A stretch of DNA of 64,000 nucleotides from Chondrosia reniformis (Eukaryota > Porifera > Demospongiae > Chondrillida > Chondrillidae). The notes beneath the pieces were generated by a model. The model ran no database searches, was not told the DNA's origin, and was given only the letters and a program-made list of their open reading frames with translations. The stretch covers positions 1 to 64,000 of the forward strand of contig OX359194.1 in assembly GCA_947172415.1 (NCBI GenBank), read 5' to 3'. The position numbers and the translations under genes are program-made. Positions 20,101 to 31,314 of this stretch are shown here, piece after piece (position 1 is the first letter of the stretch; the number at the start of each line of letters is the position of its first letter).

Positions 20101-23100
20101 TATGGAGCTACCGATTTCTGCTTCTCATTCTCTTGGAGCTCGTTCAAGGAATTGTCTTTCAGTTTCAACTCTTTGTTCAACTCTTGCACAATTGACCTGA
20201 CAATCATCATTTTGTGATGGCCACACAAGCGACCACATCAAAGTGGCTACTAACCTCAGATCTCCATTCTCTGCAACCAGCTCATCACACTTCGCAGACA
20301 GTTTTGAATAGCCTTCATTTGTAAGCTTCAGAGGAAATTGTGGGAAATTATAAAGCTGTTGATAATTGACTGTGACCTGTATTCTTGTGTGAACACTAAC
20401 TTCAGCCTTCCTCTGCCAACCTTGAACAGATTCGCATATAAAATCTGCCAACACAATCAGTTCCAATTCAGTAGCCTCCGGCAGTGGAATTCTAACACAT
20501 GTAGAGTAGACAAATGTTGTGTATACGTACGTATGATAAAAAATTGTTGCAATTAAGTCAAAATAGACATGTATGTAGCTTCACCAGCCCACCTTGAACT
20601 AAAGACCTCGGCCAGTGACCTGAGTTTCTTACAAGACTCGCTCCTTTGGTGAAGTGTCTCACAAAGCTCTTCTTTGACAAGCTCTACATCTCCCTCTTTC
20701 TGCTTGAGGATTGACGTCAAGGTTTCCATTTCCATTTTCAGATCAGTCTTTTCAGTTTCCAATTTCATTAGCTTTTCAGTCACAACTGATAACTTTTTCT
20801 GACATACACAAATGTTCAGGGGAGCCATAAAAGTAGTACAACAGGAGGTGATGGGACAGTCTAACTGTTCAAACATTTCAAGTGACTCACCAAAATCTGC
20901 TCTAGTTCATTTTCTTTGACCAACAATTTGTTGTGTTCTATTTGATGCTCACCTTTCAGTTCCAAAAGCTGACCCTTTAACAAGTCACACTCCTCCTCCA
21001 AAAGTTGCTAATATGAATATTAACAAATTTACTATTCACACAAAACATCATTAATCTTATGTATATGTATGTATGTACATATGTACGTATCAAAGACAAA
21101 TTTACCTTTTCTTTGCACAATTCTGTGACCTTGCTATTCACTTCATTTCTCTCAGCTTCCACTTTATCTGAAACATGAAATAGAGCACTACTTCAAACAC
21201 GTATATGCTCTACACACTACACAATACTATACTATACTACTACTGGTACTCACTAAAAGTGCTTGTTAGTGTGTCCAGTTGATTCTGCAGGTCCAACTTG
21301 TCTTGTTCTAGCTGGCGACATTCGTCTTTCTGTTGTACCAATACTGAGTTTACACTCTCTAATTTCCCCAATAGAGTATCATTCTCTGTTTTTAATGCTA
21401 AAATAGCACAAACTACATTTGCACATACGTACATACATACACGTGCCATACAAGCTCATGGGGATATATGAGTATGTATATAGGAGTATGTATATAAGAG
21501 TATGTATATAGGAGTATGTATATAGGAGTATGTATATAGGAGTATGTATATAGGAGTATGTATATAGGAGTATGTATATAGGAGTATGTATATAGGAGTA
21601 TGTATATAGGAGTATGTATATAGGAGTATGTATATAGGAGTATGTATATAGGAGTATGTACATATATGAAAAATCTAAGATACCATTGTCCTACATGCTA
21701 TATGCCTATTTTGTAAAAAGAGCCTATAGGGGAACTAAACCTAAAGAGAGCTTTAGTCATATGTAGGAGTTGGAAGCAAGAAGGATGAAAAAGTGACATC
21801 AATGCGCAGCTAGAGTAAGTTGTAACATATTTAGTCTGAAGTTGCATACATTTTTCAAGTTCAACTTTCTCTGTATTTAGTTTTGCTTGATTGGCTTCAA
21901 GTAATCTCAGCTGACTTTCTGCACTCCTCAAATCAGCAAGCAAGCCTGCAGCCTTCTCCTACGCAACATACGTACATATCAAGTGCACTACTTGTACAGC
22001 TAATGAGCACAGTTATGGGGCAACCTCCTTTTTCCCGAGAGCCTCTCGAGTTCTGTCTAACTCAGTCATCCTCTCCACTAAAGAGACATCTTTGAATTGA
22101 GCAGAGTGAACTAGCTCCACTGGAGGAAAAGCAGTTGGAGATATTCAGAGGGAGAGAGGGAGGGAGAGGGAGGGAGAGGAGGAGAGGGAGAGGGGGAGGA
22201 GGAGAGGGAGAGGGAGGGAGAGGAGGAGAGGGAGGAGGAGAGGGAGAGGTAGAGGGAGGAGGGAGAGGTAGAGGGAGGAGGGAGAGGGGGAGAGGGAGAG
22301 GGAGAGAGGGAGGAGGAGAGGGGTAATGTTGATAGTGTTCATACAACAGAGGTGAAACTCACGTCTCTCCTTCTCCAGAGACATATTCTCCTCTCTCTTC
22401 CTCTCCAGTTCTTCTCTCAGATCCCTCACAGTAATCTCGCTGGTCTTGTAGTCACCTTCCAACTGAGCCAGCCTTGCAGTAGTGTCTTTGAGCTGCGTTT
22501 GAAGGTCCTTTAACACTCCATCTTTTTCACTTCTCACAGACACAACTACGTACGTACATTCATACATTCATATGTACATATGTGCCTAAATGGGTATGCA
22601 TATGGTAGCTAACTTTGCTGCTTCAACTTTTCTTGAATGTTGACTTGCTCAATCTCAAGTGATTGGAATTTGGACACCAAATCCTATCATTTGGTAATGT
22701 ACGTATGCTTATCGACTCTACACTCTATAATAGTACTTGAGTGTGCATACAGCACGTACAGCACATAAATACACATATCAAGTACTGTACATACGTATGA
22801 TAAGACACTGCTGCACCTCGTATTGATCCATTCTCTGTTGGTTTTCATTATTGAGTCGTTCACCATCACTCTCTCCCAGTTCAATGTTGGACTGGATCTT
22901 TCCAATATGGTCCCTCAGCACAGCACACAAGTCTCTAGTCGACTCTATCCTACACCAAAGTGATCAACACTAGCTATAGATTGTTCTATTTCCTCATATT
23001 CAGCATGCAGATTTCAAGTTATGGAACAATAGTGGAGTCAGCTGGTGATACGTATGACACAGTAACACTACATCTAGGGGGAGGGGACCAAATCTAGGGG

Positions 23101-25100
23101 GAGGGGACCAACTCTAGGGGGAGGGGACCAACTCTAGGGGGAGGGGACCAACTCTAGGGGGAGGGGACCAACTCTAGGGGGAGGGGTCCAACTCTAGGGG
23201 GAGGGGACCAAATCTAGGGGAAGGGGACCAACTCTAGGGGGAGGGGACCAACTCTAGGGGGAGGGGTCCAACTCTAGGGGGAGGGGACCAAATCTAGGGG
23301 AAGGGGACCAACTCTAGGGGGAGGGGACCAACTCTAGGGGGAGGGGACCAACTCTAGGGGGAGGGGACCAACTCTAGGGGGAGGGGACCAACTCTAGGGG
23401 AAGGGGACCAACTCTAGGGGGAGGGGACCAACTCTAGGGGGAGGGGTCCAACTCTAGGGGAAGGGGAACAAATCTAGGGGGAGGGGACCAAATCCAGGGG
23501 GAGGGGCGAACTTGTGGTCTAGTAAAGCGTGTTAGCGTTATGTACTTCTCCGTGTTCCCTTGTCCACTCACCTGAGTCGTAGCTCTTGTCGATTAACTTC
23601 CTCTTCCGACAACTTGGTATGCAGACTAGAGTTCTCCAACTAATCAAGACATGTCACAAGTAACTGTACATGAAACTTGTAAACTTGTGAGTGTCCTACT
23701 TGCAGATCTAGCAAGTTCTTCTTTTGTGAGTCTATAGTTTGAAAAGCCTCTTTGAGTTGAGATTCCTTTTGCTTAAAGTTCATTTCTGTTGAGGTCTTCC
23801 ATTTTCTAATTTTTTCTGCTTCTTCCTGCAGTCTGAGGTGTAGCTGTGTCAATCTGTCCCCACCTAGATGGGGTGGGGCACACTGGGTGACAATAGCAGA
23901 CATGGGTGATACACATTTGGGACAAGTGAAATTAGATCTGTATGTACATTATTAATTATTATTACAAACACTTTTCAAAAAAACTAGTCAGTTGTACCTA
24001 AAACAATGTCTCATGGCAACTGATATTCTATCCATGACACCACATAGCAACAGACACAGAGTACACGACACCCCATAGCAACCAACACAGAGTACACGAC
24101 ACTCCATAGCAACCAACACAGAGTACACGACACTCCATAGCAACCAACACAAAGTACACGACACCCCATAGCAACCAACACAGAGTACACGACACTCCAT
24201 AGCAACCAACACAAAGTACACGACACCCCATAGCAACCAACGCAAAGTACACGACACCCCATAGCAACCAACGCAAAGTACATGACACCCCATAGCAACC
24301 AACGCAAAGTACATGACACTCCATAGCAACCAACACAAGGTACATGACACCCCATAGCAACCAACGCAAAATACACGACACTCCTTAGCAACCAACACAG
24401 AGTACACGACACTCCATAGCAACCAACACAGAGTACACGACACCCCATAGCAACCAACACAATACAGTGTATGCAATTAGGTCACTAGGGAGATGATGGT
24501 CATGTCTCACCAGACTGGCGATGGTGTTGAAGTGTTACTTCACTGACTGCAACATCTGCACAGACACATATGTATGTGGGAGACATGTAATGGAAGCAAT
24601 TACTACTTACTCCAATTCACACTACGTAATAACTGACTCTTACAGGTACACCAATATTCAGCTAACTAGCAAAGTTATATATGTCGCACACAAACACACT
24701 GCACAGCTGGATGAGGTCAAAGGTCACATATCTATACTCCTGCGATGGCTTCCTCACATGTTGCAGAGTGTCTGAGCATGTTTGGACTTTCAACCAGTTG
24801 CATTGCAGCACATGCCTTGCCCAAGGGCCACAGTAAATTAATTAGAGGGGCTACCCCAAGCACTTCTCCAATATTATTAACACATTGACCAAATGTAACA
24901 ATTATAATAATATACATACCGTTTGTCTGTGTTACTGGTCTGTGGGAAACATTGGGGCGCTTAAATTGAGGGGGTTGCATGGTCTGTCTGAAGCTGGGGA
25001 TCGGAGAGGGGGCGCTTAGTGGGGAAGGTCGTATACTTTGTTGATGCTGGAGCGGAACGCCCGCCAACGGAGGAGGCGTTAATCGTTTAGTTTGTTGCAT
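17153..25100 (-). CDS. SYCP1: Synaptonemal complex protein 1 (transverse filament)
   Basis: Twenty-six exons on the minus strand: 25100-24920, 24546-24511, 23863-23700, 23639-23572, 22949-22817, 22683-22614, 22545-22363, 22119-22025, 21958-21850, 21397-21254, 21167-21106, 21007-20891, 20798-20593, 20491-20401, 20325-20255, 20196-20112, 20048-19989, 19906-19781, 19720-19595, 19483-19421, 19314-19204, 18869-18565, 18490-18341, 18183-18036, 17850-17560 and 17386-17153. All phases match, giving 1142 residues (human 976). The diagnostic match is exon 3: LHLRLQEEAEKIRKWKTSTE and then NFKQKESQLKEAF, against the conserved N-terminal SYCP1 motif (KLYKEAEKIKKWK..TE..L.QKES). Residues ~73-834 are almost continuous coiled coil. 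The first 72 residues are Pro/Gln-rich and the last ~300 are basic and Ser/Pro-rich, with KVKSLANGRICFEEGSDSET matching the region near the human C-terminal domain. It should build transverse filaments that join homologues in meiotic prophase. The homology call is strong; individual exon edges need RNA. Confidence 0.92.
18195..18330. repeat. 17-bp minisatellite, SYCP1 intron 23
   Basis: Eight copies of GTGAGGGAGGTGTGGCA between exons 24 and 23 of SYCP1; sense strand C/T-rich. Confidence 0.92.
21462..21664. repeat. 14-bp GGAGTATGTATATA array, SYCP1 intron 9
   Basis: About fourteen copies of GGAGTATGTATATA, nearly perfect. The minus-strand open frame (poly YSYIHTPIYI) is an artefact. Confidence 0.93.
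22145..22324. repeat. GGGAGA purine tract, SYCP1 intron 7
   Basis: 180 bp of nearly pure purine on the + strand (GGGAGA, GGAGGA, AGGTAGA). The transcript carries a long polypyrimidine run just upstream of exon 8. Confidence 0.92.
23071..23512. repeat. 20-bp minisatellite CTCTAGGGGGAGGGGACCAA, SYCP1 intron 4
   Basis: About 22 copies of a 20-bp unit with a few recurring variants (AATCTAGG, GAAGGGG, GGTCCA) that are themselves arranged in repeating blocks, showing multi-unit duplication. Confidence 0.95.
24030..24462. repeat. 31-bp minisatellite, SYCP1 intron 2
   Basis: About fourteen copies of a 31-bp unit built around CCCATAGCAACCAACACAG. Three overlapping minus-strand open frames (up to 162 codons, Cys/Trp/Leu-rich) are by-products and not genes. 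Confidence 0.94.
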
Positions 25101-25234
25101 TCCTTGTAGCTTCAGTTAAAGTGACTTCAACTGCAAGCAAAGCAACTTCTGCTTTCATCACTTGAATTTTGCAATCCTGCCTCTTCAGGTTGAGAGGAGC
25201 CGTTTGTTGCCATAACCACCAATTACCGCCAGAA

Positions 25235-25242
25235 TGACGTCA
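25235..25242. promoter_or_regulatory. CRE-like octamer TGACGTCA upstream of SYCP1
   Basis: A perfect palindromic TGACGTCA lies 135 bp upstream of the SYCP1 start codon. This octamer binds CREB/CREM/ATF factors, which control many germ-cell genes in animals. Function here is inferred from position only. Confidence 0.4.
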
Positions 25243-26814
25243 TAGGTATCAATATTTTGCTTGTATGTTACAAATTTCACGTTTCACTCATTACTCTAAG
25301 ACCTTTACTGTGTATAGGAATGCACCTCTTACCGTGAGCTGTCGATATTGTTTTGAATCGATTCTTTAGTGCTGCAATGCGCCGAAGTATGTTTGATTTT
25401 ATGATAACAATTGTGTTGTGACATGCAGGTATGCTGGTGCGAGGGGGCATACACTGCTCTCATGTCAGCGGTGTGGGAAAGGTAATACCAGCAACCACTT
25501 CACTCCACCGTGTCGAGTATAATTGTTCTTGTGTACACCAGATTGTATAGTACCTCCTGAATGAACCTGACCACTCCTCTGTAGTTGTGAATGCAATTTC
25601 ATTACAATTTTAAATATTAGATTTAATAAGTGTATGGTGTAAATTGGTCTGCTTTGAAATTAGTTAAATTTAACAACACCGAGAAATGAAAACTTTTATG
25701 ATGTAACATACTTTAGAAATAGCCTCAGCAGCAAAGTAGTTGCTTCATTTAAGATTCCGAGCCACCATCCCATGGTATGTTGTTTACCTTGTGCAACATT
25801 CTGGCAATTAACCTCTCTTGATCTCAGCAGTGGAATGCAAAGACTCTTATTAAATAACTTGTAGTGTCATTGTGTTTCAGTGGCTGCGGAGGATATGGAC
25901 TAGGGTTACCAGCCATACTCCAAACACTTCTTTCAAAGTACTCTGTACCCCTTCAAACTGAGAAATTCCAATCCGATCCCTCACCAGAAGCACTGTGTAT
26001 CTACATATATGCATTGGTAATTTGAGTGACAGTGCAGAGCTGAGAATGTTTCTTAACTATAGTCTGGAATTTCAGGCCATTTGGTTGAATCTATTTCAGT
26101 TTTCACAAGTTCTCCAAAGTATACAAGCAGTTTGACATTTCTATTGAATTTAAATCAAACGATGTGTTAATATAGAAACATAAATTTATACACAGCAATG
26201 CCTTTTAATTGGATTTGTGTTAACTTGTATTTTATGTAACAGTTAGTAACCCAATGTAATTCCTGAATTACTTTGTTTCACAAATTTGACAATGTAATTA
26301 GATTTGTATAAAATGGTTAGATTTAATTAGCTTTCTCTTGGACTGCCCAAAACAAATCAAATGTTAACTCTCCTAATTTTGTGGTTTATCTTTAAATGTT
26401 AAACATTAGCTGATTCCATGCTTATCTTTCAATTACAAGGTCTTTGTATTTCCATATAAGGAAAGGGTGGTTTCCTGTAAATATTACATACTATGGTATA
26501 GAACTGACTGTACTTGTTACAGTTCACGGATTACCAAAGAAGATATAATAACATCTAAAATGAGCATTGTCTACCGAGGGCAGATAATTTCCATATATGG
26601 AAATGATCTCTCTATGTGGGTCCCTTTGTGAAGGTTGTGTCCCAAACTGTTTAGTCTGCTCCACCAACATCTGTCTTTGTACTATAACTCTCTGTAGTTA
26701 GTGGTTAATCAAGGATCTGCTGTATAGCGTCTTTGTTTTTATTAGATAAACTTGGGAAAAGTGCATCATTAAGGAATTCAAATTTTCTTACAAGTATCTG
26801 AACTGTATCTGATC

Positions 26815-27065
26815 CTCCTTCTCCCTCCCTCCCCCTACCTCCCTTCTCTCTCCTCCCTTCCGCTACCTCCCTTCTCTCTCCTCCCTCCCGCTACCTCCCT
26901 TCTCTCTCCTCCCTCCCTCTACCTCCCTTCTCTCTCCTCCCTCCCTCTACTTCCCTTCTCTCCCTCTACCTCCCTCTACTTCCCTTCTCTCCCTCTACCT
27001 CCCTCTACTTCCCTTCTCTCTCCTCCCTCCCTCTACCTCCTTCTCTCTCCCTCTCTATCTCCCTC
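26815..27065. repeat. CT-rich CTCCCTCCCTCTACCTCCCTT array
   Basis: Irregular repeats of CTCCCTCCCTCTACC and CTTCTCTCTC, pyrimidine-rich on the + strand. This is opposite in strand bias to the intronic arrays of the minus-strand genes. Confidence 0.9.
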
Positions 27066-29039
27066 CTTAACCTGAGAACTCTTGCATCACTTAAGCCGAG
27101 TTAAGCTTGCCCATAGTGTCAGGTCAATTGTCTATTGATCTGTGGCCAGCTAGTTAGGTGAGCAGACGTTGAAAGGTTAACTACTATAGTTCGTTGATCA
27201 GGCACAGTTGAGAGTGAGCTGTGCTACGTAATGCAACTAATTTTCTGTAATTATTAAGCTGTCTGAAGGAAACTCCAGTTCTTTGTTCGTGGGACCACAA
27301 CCACACCTCATTAATGTGACAGTACCAGTACACAGTCACTGACAAAGTACATAGATTGGATGGGATTTGATCCATTGGTGTGACAAATATATACAATATA
27401 TAGCTAGCATACATACATATATCTGGTTAGCAAATGCCTTTCTAATTTAAGAACCCTCTGTATGCTGCTCTGCAAGTGCTTTTTATTAAGAGCCCTCTGT
27501 CTATACACATGCAGCTCTGGAATGCAAGCGTATCTGGACTGTACTCTTTTGTGTGAGGTTCACAGCAGATAGGGACCAAATATTAATGTGATATAACAAC
27601 AAGCCTCTTGGAAGGTTACGGGTTCAACAATGTGTTGATCATTAATTCTGATACCTTCATATTTACATATACTTACTGCCCATAGAATGTAATATAATAT
27701 CAGCACAGTGTATTGCTATATAATCTGTATAATAAGCACCTTTATATACAGTATATATATACCTGCATCTTTCATATACACAAAATGTACGTTGACAACA
27801 ATTACTATATAATTCACTGAAGGCTTTGTGATGCATGTAGGATAACAACAGTACATATAACAGTACAGTAACCTTAATATTAATATATGTATGTAGCAAC
27901 TTACCATTGAAATGGACCGATAATTCATTAATTAGAAATGTAATTTTAGTGTTGTAATACATGTTTCACTAATTGCTGTGCAATTAATTTCCAGACAGTA
28001 ACAAAGATGAGCTACATTCTGAGGATTCCAATCTTCACTGCTGTCATGTGCATTAGCTGACCTGTCTAATTCACATCATGTTCGAGTAAACAGCAGAAAT
28101 GGCTAATGCAATCGTGTCCGATGACAATCAACTAGCTCCACCACATCAACCGCTGGTTTGCCAACGATAGCAATTCAGTTGGTCCAGTCAAGGAGTAACT
28201 GGTATTAATGAAATTAAACTCCTTGTAATCAAATTATATATTGTGTTGTTTTGTGCACTCATTAATATTTTATGGTCTATTAATTAATTTGCTAATGGTC
28301 CTACAGATTATGTACAAGAAGGGTGAATGTGCATGAAACATTGTATTGAAATAGTGGAAGTGAACTATAAAACGTATATATATGTATATCTGTATATATT
28401 CTTGTAATTCTTCACTGATAACAGTACAAAGCATAAAACTGCTCTTTAGATGTTCCCACTCACATACTGTGAAACATTCTCTTTGGTAGCATGTTGTTTC
28501 ACTATTAACAGCTGTTGTTGAACGCAGGACAGCTGTTTGTTGGAAATGGCTTCTGATTAGCTGACCCCAGACTGTAGGTCACAGCTCCCACTGAGGAGGA
28601 GTACAATGATAATGCTGCAGACACTTACTGTGATCCAGTGTCATGAGATTGGATCTAGTAGTCTTCTATTACTGATTATCATAATTATATTTATTATTCA
28701 CAGCTTTATATAGTACAGTTATTCCTTAAACAGCAAATACTTACATGTCTTCCATTACACTATAATTTGACATAACTTTAAAGTGGAACATTTAATCCAA
28801 TAACAAACTAATTACATCATATGTGCATAGAATTTCAGTGAGATAGTTCAAGTGTATCAATCAGGTTGTGGATTCGAAAATTCAGTGTTTAGAATAACAG
28901 TTGACTATCAGTAAATGATTGTATTATTAAACGTTCCATGGATGAATGAGTTTTGCACTTTGTTCTTAACATGTGTAAGCCATTGAAACCAAGTTTAATA
29001 TTATGTGAATGTGAATATACCTACGTACATTTTCCACAG

Positions 29040-29752
29040 GAATCTGGAGATTGGACAGTGAATATGCTGATAAAGGTATTTAGTTCATGAAGACATAATG
29101 TATTATTGATATATAGTTTATAGTATATATTTGTCTATTAAATAACACTTTACAGAATATTTGGCACTTTTTTGAAACTGAATCACATTACATGTTAATC
29201 CTATATGTAGTCAGAGATCAAAGGATAGAGATATCCTGTGACACTGCAGATAATCCATATCCCATAGGAGTGCTATATACAGCTAATATGTTCATGTCCC
29301 ATTTGGTAAGATACCCAACCATACCACACTGCATGCGGATATGCTCACACAATCACCATTATGAACGAGGTTGTCATGGTAAACTGGTTGTGCAATATTT
29401 TGTGATTGATCCTTCCAGTGTACACAACCTGCCCACTCTCCCTCCCACCTATACCATATCTAATTTGACATTGCCTAAAGCACTTAGAAAGCTACATACT
29501 GCAGACATTCTATATTCTGAGAAATGCTTTTCTCTGAGTGGGCAAATGATATGTTGGTTTCCATGGTTATCACGACGTGGGCTAAGTTATTTATATACAG
29601 GGCATACAAGTGGTGATAAAGTTACCCTTAGCGATCCAATTAGTTCTACTCAGCTGAACCTACTGATTGTAACAAGGCCATATATATACACATGCAGGTG
29701 TAAATCTAGTTGCCATGGCAATTTTTCATGCAACTGCATGCAATATTTGTAG
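29040..29752 (+). CDS. Unassigned partial gene, two 3-prime exons
   Basis: Exon 29040-29075 (ESGDWTVNMLIK) ends at a GT donor and joins in phase 0 to 29156-29752, which follows a TTTACAG acceptor and stays open for 198 codons to TAG. The joined frame reads ...NMLIKNIWHFFETESHYM and continues with several Cys and His residues (PHCMRICSHNHHYERGCHG, CRCKSSCHGNFSCNC). Composition is unlike the repeat-derived frames, and the ORF is long for this AT-rich sequence. I do not recognise a family. The upstream start was not found; an ATG exon near 28099 is in phase but unsupported. It could also be a chance frame. Confidence 0.3.
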
Positions 29753-30663
29753 TTTGGCAGCCACCTTATATAGTAAGAAAGTACTACCAGCACGTTTGTA
29801 TTGTTTGAATCACTTTTATGTGATCATGGCTTGCAAGCTATATAATTATATCCAAAAGTGTACTAGAGATCTTCCTTGCTCTGACCTAATTTGATAATCA
29901 AGTGACGCATGGCAACCTTCTAATGTGGAGTTGTCAAAGTATGTGGTAACAATGCTAAGGTCAATCTAATTAGGAGCTACACCAAATACTGTATTGAGTT
30001 TCAAGTGATTGTCATTTTAATGAGTGACCTCTCTAATTGACCTACTCTTTAATATTTACATTTCATGCAGAAATGCTTGTTCCTTGTCATTTTCAGAGAT
30101 AGAAAGATTTGGTGGTATAACAAAAGAGGAAAAGAAAACATTTTAAAATCTCTATGGATTGGTGATGTTGGACTGAGGGGATAGGGTGATATAGAGATTA
30201 AGAACGGAAGGGATCCCTCTATAACTGCTTCATTCTTCATTTCAAATTATTTATAATATAATACATTATAAAGCTGACATTTACATAACTTTTAAAGGGA
30301 ATTGCAGTGAGTGTATTATAAATAGTTATTAAAATCAGTTTTTTAATTAAAAATAAGAAATATGTATGTAGTGACTTTTGTAGGAACAATTGTCCAAGTG
30401 GGCAATCCTTATGGCCAGTACTGCTTCAACTTTAGTTTGAATGTTTTTATATACTCTTTCACTTTCCTGTAGAAAGATAGATTTATAAAGACTGCTCCTA
30501 TACAGAGACTACCTCTCTATAAAGACTGCTCCTATACAGAGACTATCTCTCCATAAAGACTGCTCCTATACAGAGACTACCTCTCTATAAAGAGACTACC
30601 TCTCTATAAAGACGGCTCCTATACAGAGACTACCTCTCTATACAGAGACTCTATTGTATAACC
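29753..30663. other. Intergenic, no gene recognised
   Basis: AT-rich sequence. The only structure seen is a ~33-bp repeat at its right end, listed separately. A further 3-prime exon of the neighbouring minus-strand secreted-protein gene could lie here but was not identified. Confidence 0.4.
30486..30652. repeat. ~33-bp repeat (CTATAAAGACTGCTCCTATA)
   Basis: About five imperfect copies built from CTCTATAAAGACTGCTCCTA and CAGAGACTAC, lying just downstream of the small secreted-protein gene. A related ~30-bp piece (GTAGTCTCTGTATAGTAGTA) appears inverted near 33735. Confidence 0.85.
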
Positions 30664-31237
30664 TTACATAATGCAGTCCTCCACAGTTAGGGCTTCAGGT
30701 GGAGGTGTTTCAGAAGTTGTGGTTTCGTGGTCACTTGTACTCTGTCCTTCAGCTACTTCTGTCTGATTTGTGCAGTTTACAACAGCAGAAGCATTGCAGA
30801 AATTTTCAATTCTAAAATTATTGTAGTAAATTAGCAATAATATAATTCTCAATTATTCTTGTTCATACTGTGTTATGTAGTACTCTAGCAGCACACACTG
30901 TATCTCTCAGCCTCCATAACAGCCTCAGTCTTAGATAATGCTTGATATATAAATGTCTGAGGTAGATTGACTGGTATAAATTGAAAACTTACATTTGTGA
31001 CAACCCAAAGTCATCTAATAAACTGAAAGACGTTGCTCTACTCTTGTTTATTCGAGAGTCTAAATCCACTTGAACTTCAACTTGTTTTATAATTTCTGGT
31101 GAAGGGTTGAAAAGCTGAAAGTTATCCCACAAGAAAGATCTTGATGGCCTGTCTATCTTCACAGGTGCTGAGAGAGCTGGTGGACTGGCTAGAGTTGTCA
31201 GCGCTAGGCAGATAGCAATGCTAGCAGTTAAAGTCAT
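30664..31237 (-). CDS. Small secreted protein of unknown function
   Basis: Two exons on the minus strand, 31237-30993 and 30811-30664, joined in phase 2 through a GTAAGT donor and a TTTTAG acceptor, give 130 residues. The start is the ATG at 31237. Residues 1-27 (MTLTASIAICLALTTLASPP...) are a clear signal peptide. The mature part is acidic, with N-glycosylation sites (NKS, NAS, NQT), two or three Cys and a Thr/Ser/Pro-rich stretch (TTTSETPPPEA). No family was recognised. The last codons overlap a second good donor (AT|GTAAGG at 30666), of the same phase as the first, so the reading may continue into an unidentified exon and the stop may be intronic. A TATA box lies 70 bp upstream. Confidence 0.6.
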
Positions 31238-31306
31238 CTTTATAGCCAAATATGCACTTGTTTCTTAAAGGTTGATCCCTTATGATTTTAAGAAGCAGCT
31301 CCACTG

Positions 31307-31314
31307 TATTTATA
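31307..31314 (-). promoter_or_regulatory. TATA box of the small secreted-protein gene
   Basis: TATAAATA on the minus strand, 70 bp before the ATG, a fitting spacing for a start site near 31280 and a ~45-nt leader. Confidence 0.6.

Larger units (their letters stand above)
25101..29039. other. Gene-poor AT-rich interval upstream of SYCP1
   Basis: A short splice-like + strand arrangement is visible at about 25378-25480: ATGCGCCGAA then GTATGT, then an acceptor at about 25428 with an open stretch ending at GTAATA. It could be a divergent transcript from the SYCP1 promoter, but no family is recognisable. Apart from the CT-rich tract described separately, I see no exon series, RNA gene or mobile element in this 3.9 kb. 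Confidence 0.4.

Noticed and set aside
23988-24476. Three overlapping minus-strand Cys/Trp/Val-rich frames of 117-162 codons
   Set aside because: A 31-bp minisatellite inside SYCP1 intron 2; the repeat makes frames open by chance.
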